A stretch of DNA of 36,044 nt from a bacterium. Its GTDB lineage: Bacteria; Actinomycetota; Acidimicrobiia; Spongiisociales; ZC4RG35. Shown here in pieces: positions 19,252 to 27,008 of the stretch. Under the pieces are notes generated by a model, which had not been told where the DNA came from, did no database searches, and saw only the letters and a program-made list of their open reading frames with translations. Position numbers and translations under genes: made by a program. The stretch covers positions 13,230-49,273 of the forward strand of contig JAHEIN010000005.1 in NCBI GenBank assembly GCA_024639335.1, read 5' to 3'. Position 1 is the stretch's first letter; the number at the start of each line of letters is the position of its first letter.

Positions 19252-20436
19252 TCATCGGGTGCCGATCACACCGAACAACGCACCCGGCCATTGCAGCTGG
19301 GTCACCTCTCCCGTTTCGATGTCCAGGATCGCGATCACCGATCGCGGTCGGGAAACCGGATCTGGCTGGGGGACGGCGACGAAGCGGTCCCCATCCAGCC
19401 AGCTCATGGCACCGGGCTTGGCCAAGTCGGTGCCGGCGCGGGAAGTGAACGTGAGCGTGGTCGGATCGATGTCGAGGACCTCGACCCTGGTCGACGTCGC
19501 CGTTCCGCAGAGTACTGCGAGACGGAGGGACGGCGCTCGCCTCGAGTCAGATCGGGCGAACCTGGCATCACTGCATGGTCCGTCGCCTGCAGGAATCGGA
19601 GCGCTGGGTACGAGGTCGCGGTCAACGAGCGTCAACGATTCATCGACCCAGACCACCGCCCATCCGTCCGTGGCGGCCACGAATTCGGCACCGGCCAACC
19701 TGGCGGCCTCGCTCCCGTCTGGTTGGAGGGAGATGATCGATCCACCCGATGTGATGGTGAGACGGTCGCGTTCGAGCCATACAACGCGTGCGTCGTCGGG
19801 AACGGGAATCGCAAAGGGCTGGAAGACAATATCGCGCCCCATGGTCTGTTCAAATGCAATCGTCCCCGCTGCGGTCCGTTCGGTCCAAACGATTCGACCC
19901 GGCTGGTCTGCCGACCACACGGCGCTGCCGACGTCTGTTGCGACCGCCTCCTGGTATGCGGAGTTGCCGATGTGGAGGTTGCTCGAATCACCGTATCGTT
20001 GACTCACCAATGCCGCGATCCACTGACCGGAAGTATCGGCGATCGCCCGTCCGAACGGCACATCGATCGTTCTTGGCTCGATTGCGTTGATGAACCACTG
20101 CTGGATGACGGCCTGGCCGCTCGGCGTGAATCCGAATGCGACCAGATCTGAGGTGAGGCCCGGCACTCGCTCGGCCAGGGTGGGTGGAGGTCGGACGGTC
20201 GCCGGTGTGGCTACGACGACGGGCGGTGCCTCGAGTGACGTGTCTTCCTGTGCGACCGTCGTTTCGGTCGTTGCTTCGCGGGGGGTCAGCAGAGACACGG
20301 CAGCGGCGCCGACCAACACCCCGATGGCGCCGGCCGCGAGGAGCGTCCACCCCGAGTCACGGCGCCGCCAAGTGTCTGGCGATCTCCCCGCCTGCTCCGC
20401 CCCGGTGACCTCGATCTGCCGTTCCATGGTCGCCAT
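19252..20436 (-). CDS. membrane-anchored protein of unknown function with extracytoplasmic (possibly beta-propeller-like) domain
   Basis: MATMERQ... then TM segment WTLLAAGAIGVLVGAAAVSLL; start at 20436 or 20427; the longer ORF to 21246 is antisense to the ABC gene. Confidence 0.75.
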   Translation of the reverse strand: MATMERQIEVTGAEQAGRSPDTWRRRDSGWTLLAAGAIGVLVGAAAVSLLTPREATTETTVAQEDTSLEAPPVVVATPATVRPPPTLAERVPGLTSDLVAFGFTPSGQAVIQQWFINAIEPRTIDVPFGRAIADTSGQWIAALVSQRYGDSSNLHIGNSAYQEAVATDVGSAVWSADQPGRIVWTERTAAGTIAFEQTMGRDIVFQPFAIPVPDDARVVWLERDRLTITSGGSIISLQPDGSEAARLAGAEFVAATDGWAVVWVDESLTLVDRDLVPSAPIPAGDGPCSDARFARSDSRRAPSLRLAVLCGTATSTRVEVLDIDPTTLTFTSRAGTDLAKPGAMSWLDGDRFVAVPQPDPVSRPRSVIAILDIETGEVTQLQWPGALFGVIGTR

Positions 20437-20470
20437 TATCCCGAATCCGGCGATATCGACGCCTTCGATT

Positions 20471-20520
20471 GCGAACTTCGCGCTGAGATCCGGAATAATC
20501 CCGGTGAGTAACCCTGGGTT
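20471..20520 (-). repeat. 50-bp inverted repeat, right copy
   Basis: gcgaacttcgcgctgagatccggaataatcccggtgagtaaccctgggtt; inverted relative to 19198-19247. Confidence 0.95.
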
Positions 20521-20556
20521 GAGGGAGAGGCCGGGCCCTGCGCTAGCTTGGCCCCG

Positions 20557-21324
20557 ATGGAAGTGCCGGCCGTCTCCTACGACGGGTTGACCAAGCGGTT
20601 CGCAGACACGCTCGCAGTGGACGATGTCACCATCGATATCCCACTGGGGTCGTTCTTCGGGATCGTCGGCCCGAACGGCGCCGGCAAGACCACGATGCTG
20701 CGAATGACGACCGGGCTCCTCCGCCCCGACGCCGGCACCGTGAGTATCGCCGGTCATGACGTGTGGGAGGATCCCGCCACGGCCAAGACCCGGTTCGGTG
20801 TAGTGCCCGACAACCCAAGCATGTTCGAGCGACTCACCGGGCGCGAGCTCATCGAGTTCAACGGGATGATGCGCGGCATGGACACCGATGTGATCGCCCA
20901 GCGGCGCGAGTCGCTCCTGCGCCTGCTCGACCTCACAGAGGCCGGTGACACGATCGTGGCCGACTACAGCCTCGGGATGACCAAGAAGATCGCCATTGCC
21001 TGTGCATTGCTCCACAATCCGTCGGTCCTGTTCCTCGACGAGCCGTTCGCCGGGGTCGACCCTGTTGCCCGGCAGACGCTCGAGCAGATCTTGCGCCGCC
21101 ACATCAACGGTGGTGGCACGGTCGTGTTCTCCGACCACGCCATGGACGTCGTTGAGCGGCTCTGTGATCGGATCATGGTGATCGACCACGGAACGGTGCT
21201 TACAACCGGGTCGACCGAAGAGATCACCGGCGGGCGCCGCCTCCAAGACGTCTTCGTCGAGATGGTCGGCGCCCAGATCACCGAGGAAGGGGACCTCGAG
21301 TGGCTCGGGTCTTCGCCCGGCTGA
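20557..21324 (+). CDS. ABC transporter ATP-binding protein
   Basis: GPNGAGKTTMLRM Walker A; YSLGMTKKIAIACALLHNPSVLFLDEPF signature/Walker B. Confidence 0.95.
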   Translation: MEVPAVSYDGLTKRFADTLAVDDVTIDIPLGSFFGIVGPNGAGKTTMLRMTTGLLRPDAGTVSIAGHDVWEDPATAKTRFGVVPDNPSMFERLTGRELIEFNGMMRGMDTDVIAQRRESLLRLLDLTEAGDTIVADYSLGMTKKIAIACALLHNPSVLFLDEPFAGVDPVARQTLEQILRRHINGGGTVVFSDHAMDVVERLCDRIMVIDHGTVLTTGSTEEITGGRRLQDVFVEMVGAQITEEGDLEWLGSSPG

Positions 21325-22901
21325 AGCTGCGGCTGATCGCCAACCGGCTGCGGCGGTCGAGTGTCATCCAGGCGTTCGGGTTCCTGGTTTCCTGGCTGCT
21401 GGCGATCGCCGTCGGGATCGGCCTCGGCTACGCATACGGCGCGCTGCTTCTTGCAGTCGAGAACGATCTCGCCATCTCGGGGACGGTCTTCACGCTCACC
21501 GGCCTCGCCTGGCTGCTGCTTCCCGTCATCGCAGCAACGCTCGACGACACGATCGAGGCGCGTCAGTTCGAGTTGCTGCCGTTCACGAGCCGCCAACTCG
21601 CATACGGACTGACCGTGGCGGCTTTCGTCGGGCCGGGAGCCTCGATGACGATTCTGATGCTGGCGATCGGAATCGGTGTGGGGTACGGCTTCGGGTTCGT
21701 GTGGTTGCTGCAGTTGGCGGCAGCCCTGTCCGGGCTGGCATTCATGATCGTGGCGAGCCGATGGATCACCACCCTCCTCACCGATCTGCTCCGCAGCCGG
21801 CGCACCCAGGAGATCGCAGCCCTCACGATCGTCGGGCTGCTCACACTCCCGGGTGTGGCAGCCTCGCTGCTGGTGGCGGAGACGGCCGAGAACGGAGGGC
21901 CGGGCGGTTTCGATATCGAGGCGATCGTCGACGCGATGGAGCCGCTCGCTTGGACTCCGCCGGGAGTCTTCGGTCTCCTCGTGGACGCGTTCGAACGCAA
22001 TGCCTGGGGTCAGATCGCCGCCGGCATGGCCTACGGCGCAATGGGGTTGGTTGTGGCCGGTTTGTTGTTTGCCCGGTCGGTCGATCGACTCCAGACGAGG
22101 GCCGCGGTCAATCGGCGGTCCCGTCGTCGGAGGGGCGGTATCACTGCGCTCTACCCGAAGCGATATCCATTGCCACGGACCCCGGTCGGCTCCGTGGCGG
22201 CGAAGGAGTTGAAGTATCTGCTGCGAGATTCGCGTGTGAAGGCACAACTCATCGGCGGCGCGGTCGCGACGGTCGTCTTGGTCGCCACCGGCGGTGCCGC
22301 GCTCCGCGACACCCCATACGCACCCTTTGCCGCGGCATTCATCGGGTTTCTCGTGACCGCATCGGTGATCCCGAACCAGTTCGGCTTCGACGGCGGCTCG
22401 TTCTGGGCGTATCAGAGTTCTTCGATCCGGCTGATCGACGTCCTGGCCGGCAAGAACCTCGGTTGGGCGGCTATCACGCTTCCGCTCGTAGTCCTTGCCG
22501 CGGTGGCGGCGGCCGTGCTCTCCGGTGACGCCAGGTATCTGCTCGCAGGTGTGCTCGCCGGCGTCTCGGTCACCGCGATGTTCACGGCCGGCGGCAACCT
22601 CACGTCCATTCTGGGCGCCTATCCGCTTCCCGAGTCCAATCTGTTCGGTTCACGCAACGTCTCGGGCACGGCGTTGATCTTCTCGTTCCTCGGCCTCGGC
22701 TTGTCGGGCTTGCTGATCATTCCGATCGCGCTGCTCATCGGTCTCCCGGCGTTCCTCAGCGGACCTGCCCTGGCCACGCTCGGTGCGGTGGCGGCGACCG
22801 TCTACGGGGTCGGCGGGTATGCGTTGTCGATGCGTTGGATCCAGCGCCTTCTCGAGGCCCGTGCGCTTTGGCTGCTCGACACGATCGACAAGGAACGCTG
22901 A
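21300..22901 (+). CDS. ABC transporter permease (ABC-2 type-like)
   Basis: Multiple hydrophobic segments; overlaps the ATPase gene by 25 nt. Confidence 0.85.
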   Translation: MARVFARLKLRLIANRLRRSSVIQAFGFLVSWLLAIAVGIGLGYAYGALLLAVENDLAISGTVFTLTGLAWLLLPVIAATLDDTIEARQFELLPFTSRQLAYGLTVAAFVGPGASMTILMLAIGIGVGYGFGFVWLLQLAAALSGLAFMIVASRWITTLLTDLLRSRRTQEIAALTIVGLLTLPGVAASLLVAETAENGGPGGFDIEAIVDAMEPLAWTPPGVFGLLVDAFERNAWGQIAAGMAYGAMGLVVAGLLFARSVDRLQTRAAVNRRSRRRRGGITALYPKRYPLPRTPVGSVAAKELKYLLRDSRVKAQLIGGAVATVVLVATGGAALRDTPYAPFAAAFIGFLVTASVIPNQFGFDGGSFWAYQSSSIRLIDVLAGKNLGWAAITLPLVVLAAVAAAVLSGDARYLLAGVLAGVSVTAMFTAGGNLTSILGAYPLPESNLFGSRNVSGTALIFSFLGLGLSGLLIIPIALLIGLPAFLSGPALATLGAVAATVYGVGGYALSMRWIQRLLEARALWLLDTIDKER

Positions 22902-22930
22902 GACCGACGGAGGTGGGTACCGGTCACCGA

Positions 22931-23611
22931 CTAGGTGTCCGCTTCTGGACGACTGGCTGCAAGGACAGCCTCGAGGGGGTGAGGCAACGTGTCGAGCCCG
23001 ATCGTGAGTGTGAGAAGTTGGGCGTATCGCAGGTTGCGGCGCGCACCGGCGCGGAGCCATCGGTGGAATTGCTCGTCGAATGCACCACCACGCCAGGCCG
23101 GCTGGCGCTGAAGGGTGCGGAACGAGGTGAGGTCGCCTTGGGAAGCGAGAACACGCTCGATCTCTTCTCGACCGGACGCCCGAATCAACTCGTGCTCGAG
23201 GTCATCGATGCATACGAAGAAGCCGAGCTCTGCGAGATCGGCTCGACTCTGCGGTGAGCCCATCCCAGCCATCTCGAGACTGTGTCGGAACAGCGGCTCC
23301 TCGGCTGCGTCGCACAGCCCGGCGATCGGCAGACGCCTTCCTCGCGGACCGAATCTGTCGAGATGGCGCGGGAGCTCATGGGCGCCTCCCATCGGCACCA
23401 CGACAACACGCTCCTTCTCTAGATCCCTTCCAAGGCGGGGCGCGACGGTCTCGAGTGCGATCTGGTCGCTGATTCCTTCGACCAACACCACTGCCCGGGC
23501 AGTTCTCGCTCGCTCGAGGGCAGCTGCGGTGGCATGGACCGGGGCTCCCGGGCCACTGAAGAAGCCGTGGGGAGCCTCGCGGGCCAATCGGCGTTGGTTG
23601 TCTCTGTTCAT
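22931..23611 (-). CDS. stand-alone TOPRIM (OLD-type) nucleotidyl transferase/hydrolase domain protein
   Basis: VVLVEGISDQIALETVA...VVVPMGGAHEL...IAGLCDAAEEPLFR TOPRIM-type motifs; no ATPase domain. Confidence 0.8.
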   Translation of the reverse strand: MNRDNQRRLAREAPHGFFSGPGAPVHATAAALERARTARAVVLVEGISDQIALETVAPRLGRDLEKERVVVVPMGGAHELPRHLDRFGPRGRRLPIAGLCDAAEEPLFRHSLEMAGMGSPQSRADLAELGFFVCIDDLEHELIRASGREEIERVLASQGDLTSFRTLQRQPAWRGGAFDEQFHRWLRAGARRNLRYAQLLTLTIGLDTLPHPLEAVLAASRPEADT

Positions 23612-23677
23612 GACATGGAGGTTGGCACGAAGAGGCGTGAGCCGTCGGCAAGTATCAGGCGATGTGATCCCGGGTTC

Positions 23678-25135
23678 TCAGAGAGCGTCGATGACCCGAC
23701 TGAAACGGCGAACCTGTTCCACTCCGTCGAGGCCGATCAGCGACACGTACGCCCGTCCGATCCCTTGGTCTCGCAGTACGTGGAAGCGTCGGACGTGATC
23801 GTCGATGACTCCCGCCGATGTTCGGCGCCTGAAGTCTGACGCGCTGATCGAACCCCGGTGCCGTTCGATCAGGTCCGCCAGCTGATCACGGTCGTCGGCG
23901 ACCATCGTGACGTCCAATACCGTCAGAAGGAGCTCGGAGAGGGGTCGGCCCACGGTATTGCAATGATCGGCCATGACATCGAGCTTGTGGCTGAGTGTCG
24001 GGCCGCTGAAGAGGTTGCAGCCGTCGGCGTGCTCGGCGACGATTCGCAGGGTGCGCAGCTCGCCGCCGCCTCCGACGATGATCGGGATCGAGCCGTGTAC
24101 CGGTCGCGGATACATCGACGTATCGGCGATTCGGATGGTGGATCCGCTCCACGGTTTGCCACCCGCCGCCCAGAAGGCCCGAAGGGCGCCGATCGTGTCC
24201 TCCAGCAGATCGAGCCGCTCGGCGTCGGTCGGGAATGAGATGCCGCGCTCGGTCTGCTCCTTGGCGAACCATCCTGCGCCGAGCCCGCAGTCCACCCGAC
24301 CACCGGAGACGTAGTCCAACGTCGAGAGCATCTTGGCGAGAACCGCTATCGGCCGAAGGGTCACGTTGGTCACAAGCACTCCGAGCCTGAGGTGCTCTGT
24401 GGCGGCGGCCGCGTTGGCCAGCAGCACGTAGGGGTCCAGCATGTCGTCCCAAGCACGTCCGACCTGGGGGATCTGGATCAGGTGATCCATGACCGACACT
24501 CCGGAGAAACCTGCTTCCTCGGCGGCACGTGCGACGTCGGCGAGTTGATCCGGCGACTCCATCCAGTCGAAGGACGAGATGTGGAGATGGAAATCGAGCC
24601 CGCTCGGCTCCCCGGCGGGCGCCGTCGCAGGCGTCGGTTCGGTTGTTGCGACATGTCCTGCGACGATCTGGATCGGCGTGGCCCGAACCACCTCCCAGTC
24701 CGACTCGTCTATCTCCTGGCTCAGGGCGCGGAATCGCTTGAACTGGCCGCTCAGCACCTTGGCAGGAACGGTGCGGTCCCTTTTCCGGTTGCGTTCCCGG
24801 CACACTTGGTCGGGAGTGTCGAACAGCACGGCGACTCGAGGGAGCCCGGCGTCGTCGGCCAGGCGGCCGAGGCGATCGCGCAGCTCGTCGTCGAAGCCGA
24901 GGGTGTCGATCACGGTGAGGAGCCCGGCGGAGATCCGCGCGGTAGCGATTCGCTCCAGCACGTCGAATGCGGCTTCGCTGGCGGCGAGATCGTTGGGGCC
25001 AGAGCCGACGACTGCTCGGAGGTGGTCGGAGGAGACGATTTCGACATCACGGAAATGCTCATCGGCCCATGTGGACTTCCCGGCCCCGGAAGGGCCGATG
25101 AGCCACACGAGCGACGGATCGGGGACGATGCTCAC
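23678..25135 (-). CDS. fusion protein: N-terminal P-loop (PNKP/zeta-toxin-like kinase) + C-terminal LLM class F420-dependent oxidoreductase
   Basis: VWLIGPSGAGKSTWADEHF Walker A, then FHLHISSFDWMESPDQLADVARAAEEAGFSGVSVMDHL luciferase-like domain in one frame; GTG start 25135. Confidence 0.85.
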   Translation of the reverse strand: MSIVPDPSLVWLIGPSGAGKSTWADEHFRDVEIVSSDHLRAVVGSGPNDLAASEAAFDVLERIATARISAGLLTVIDTLGFDDELRDRLGRLADDAGLPRVAVLFDTPDQVCRERNRKRDRTVPAKVLSGQFKRFRALSQEIDESDWEVVRATPIQIVAGHVATTEPTPATAPAGEPSGLDFHLHISSFDWMESPDQLADVARAAEEAGFSGVSVMDHLIQIPQVGRAWDDMLDPYVLLANAAAATEHLRLGVLVTNVTLRPIAVLAKMLSTLDYVSGGRVDCGLGAGWFAKEQTERGISFPTDAERLDLLEDTIGALRAFWAAGGKPWSGSTIRIADTSMYPRPVHGSIPIIVGGGGELRTLRIVAEHADGCNLFSGPTLSHKLDVMADHCNTVGRPLSELLLTVLDVTMVADDRDQLADLIERHRGSISASDFRRRTSAGVIDDHVRRFHVLRDQGIGRAYVSLIGLDGVEQVRRFSRVIDAL

Positions 25136-25162
25136 AACCCGGACGGTAGGGCGCAACAACGC

Positions 25163-25195
25163 GAGAGAAGCCCCCGGATGAGGAGGGCTTCTCTC
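25163..25195 (-). terminator. hairpin downstream of tRNA-Phe (candidate terminator)
   Basis: GAGAGAAGCCC / GGGCTTCTCTC perfect 11-bp stem, 11-nt loop; no clear U-tract. Confidence 0.6.
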
Positions 25196-25197
25196 GG

Positions 25198-25270
25198 TGG
25201 TCAGAGACGGCGTCGATCCGTCGACCTCCGCTTTTTCAGAGCGGCGCTCTACCGACTGAGCTATCTGACC
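25198..25270 (-). tRNA. tRNA-Phe (GAA)
   Basis: GGTCAGA...TCTGACC acceptor; CCGCT CTGAAAA AGCGG anticodon arm; T-arm GACGG ATCGACG CCGTC; CCA not encoded. Confidence 0.93.
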
Positions 25271-25299
25271 AAACACCTCACCACACGTGTGCAGAGAGG

Positions 25300-25377
25300 T
25301 GGCGGGGACGACGGGATTTGAACCCGCGACCTCCGGCTTGACAGGCCGGCGTGAACTCCAGGCTTCACCACGCCCCC
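25300..25377 (-). tRNA. tRNA-Asp (GTC), CCA encoded
   Basis: GGGGGCG...CGTCCCC acceptor; CCGGC CTGTCAA GCCGG anticodon arm; T-arm GCGGG TTCAAAT CCCGT. Confidence 0.95.
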
Positions 25378-25621
25378 AGGGGGTCATGATCCGCGAGCGG
25401 ACCAGGCATCGGCAGTATAGGGACCTCACCAGACCCGACAACTCGGCGATCGCCGGCGACACCGGCGTCGTTCTCCTGCCGGTCCTCCGAGCACACCAGA
25501 GCCTATGGTCGTTGCCCCACGTCGTCCAGGCTCGGATCCCGCAAGAGCAGGAGAGCGCAGCAGGTTTCCCGTCGGCGTAGGGGTCTCGGAACGGCTTGGG
25601 AGAGAGCGAACCTCGCCTCCT

Positions 25622-26329
25622 TCAGCCTCGAGAGATTCGAGGCTTCTCTTGCGGCCAGTGCCGGGGTTCGAGCTCGGAGACCCTGGTGACGCTGCGGTGG
25701 GAGGCGAGCAACTCCGAGAGCATGCGCTTCTTCTCGTCGGCACAGGCGACCACGAGGATCGCCTCGCCTTCTCCCCGACGCTTGAAGTCCACCTGCTCTG
25801 CGTCGGGGTCGATCCGACGGATGAACTTCAAGAGGCTCTCGAGTTTGTTGGTCTCGCCGATGTGAACCTCGAGCCGGCTCTTCACCTTCACCTTCCGCCG
25901 GGCGATCGACCGGTCCACTTCGCTCAAGCCGTACAGGGTCCCGAGGGTCACGACCGTTCCGAGTGACGCCAGCCAGTAGCTGCCCGACCCTGCGGCCATC
26001 CCGATCGACGCGGCGACCCACAGTCCGGCGGCAGTCGTCAGCCCGCTCACGAGCGCACCCTGTCGGAAGATGGCTCCAGCACCCAGGAACCCGACCCCGG
26101 TCACGATCTGCGCAGCGATCCTGGCCTCGTCCGGTCCATCGAACGAGATGATCGAGGCGAGCGAGAAGATTGCAGCGCCGACACCCACGAGCGTATGGGT
26201 GCGCAGGCCTGCCGACTTGCGAGCAGTTTCGCGTTCGTATCCGATCAGCCCGCTGCAGGTCGCCGCGAGTACCAGCCGACCAAGCATCACGAGTGGGTCC
26301 ACGGTCCGTCTCCTCCGTTTCGCGGGCAT
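25622..26329 (-). CDS. MgtC/SapB family membrane protein
   Basis: LIGYERETARKSAGLRTHTLVGVGAAIFSL...VTGVGFLGAGAIFRQG. Confidence 0.92.
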   Translation of the reverse strand: MPAKRRRRTVDPLVMLGRLVLAATCSGLIGYERETARKSAGLRTHTLVGVGAAIFSLASIISFDGPDEARIAAQIVTGVGFLGAGAIFRQGALVSGLTTAAGLWVAASIGMAAGSGSYWLASLGTVVTLGTLYGLSEVDRSIARRKVKVKSRLEVHIGETNKLESLLKFIRRIDPDAEQVDFKRRGEGEAILVVACADEKKRMLSELLASHRSVTRVSELEPRHWPQEKPRISRG

Positions 26330-26381
26330 CGCTCACGGTATCGATCCCCGCCACGGCGTGTCGGTCGATATGGCCTCCGGG

Positions 26382-26399
26382 TTCTCAGGCTTCTTTCAG
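26382..26399. promoter_or_regulatory. tandem heptamer TTCTCAG-n4-CTTTCAG, candidate OmpR-family response-regulator site
   Basis: 11-bp period direct repeat in the mgtC/secreted-protein divergent intergenic region; similar to 29090-29107. Confidence 0.5.
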
Positions 26400-26481
26400 G
26401 TTGGCCTCACATCATTCGAATGCCGGTGACCGAATCTGTTGATGCAGGCCAAGACAAGCGAAACAACAAAGGAGGCCAGCA

Positions 26482-26967
26482 ATGCGCAAGACAGTCGCAG
26501 CCCTCACGGCGGGGGCACTCATCGCAGGCGGAGCCATGGTGGCAACCGCCCAGACCGACGACGCAGAGACCACCGACAGCCTGACCCAGGTCGTCGAAAT
26601 GAAGCGTGGAGAGCGTATCAGTTCATTCTTCAGCGACATGGTGGGCCAGGGGGTCATCTCCCAGGATCAGGCCGACACGATGCTCGCCGAGCTCGAGTCC
26701 CGGCACGAGGCCAAGGTCGCCGAGCGGGAGGAGCGCCGTGAGGCCTTCCAGGCGGCATGGGACGACGAGGTTCTCACCCTCGAAGAGCTCGAGGAGCTCG
26801 GCGCCGAGCGGATTCTCGACGGAGAGGGTCCGTTTGCCGAGGCGCTCGAAGACGGTGAGATCACCCGCGACGAGTTCGAGGCGATCCGTTCCGAGCTCGG
26901 CCCCCGGCACCGTCGCGGCCCCGGCCGTGGTTTGGGGTTCGGCGGCCCGGGTAACGACGCTTCATAG
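26482..26967 (+). CDS. secreted acidic protein with signal peptide (unknown function)
   Basis: MRKTVAALTAGALIAGGAMVATAQ signal peptide; AAAGGAGG RBS upstream; E/D/R-rich mature region. Confidence 0.8.
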   Translation: MRKTVAALTAGALIAGGAMVATAQTDDAETTDSLTQVVEMKRGERISSFFSDMVGQGVISQDQADTMLAELESRHEAKVAEREERREAFQAAWDDEVLTLEELEELGAERILDGEGPFAEALEDGEITRDEFEAIRSELGPRHRRGPGRGLGFGGPGNDAS

Positions 26968-26978
26968 ACCTCCCTGTG

Positions 26979-27008
26979 GAACGGGCGGACTTCACGGTCC
27001 GCCCGTTC
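26979..27008. terminator. hairpin between convergent genes (candidate bidirectional terminator)
   Basis: GAACGGGCGGAC ttcacg GTCCGCCCGTTC: perfect 12-bp stem, 6-nt loop. Confidence 0.75.

Noticed and set aside
20437-21246. Extended N-terminus of the minus ORF 19252..21246
   Set aside because: Antisense to the clear ABC ATPase gene (20557-21324) and runs through the right inverted repeat; true start is at 20436 or 20427.
25136-25580. ORFs across the tRNA region (e.g. MCREVAGTTGFEPATSGLTGRRELQ..., and the extended N-terminus of 23678..25462)
   Set aside because: Translations of tRNA-Asp/tRNA-Phe sequence on either strand, a well-known annotation artefact.
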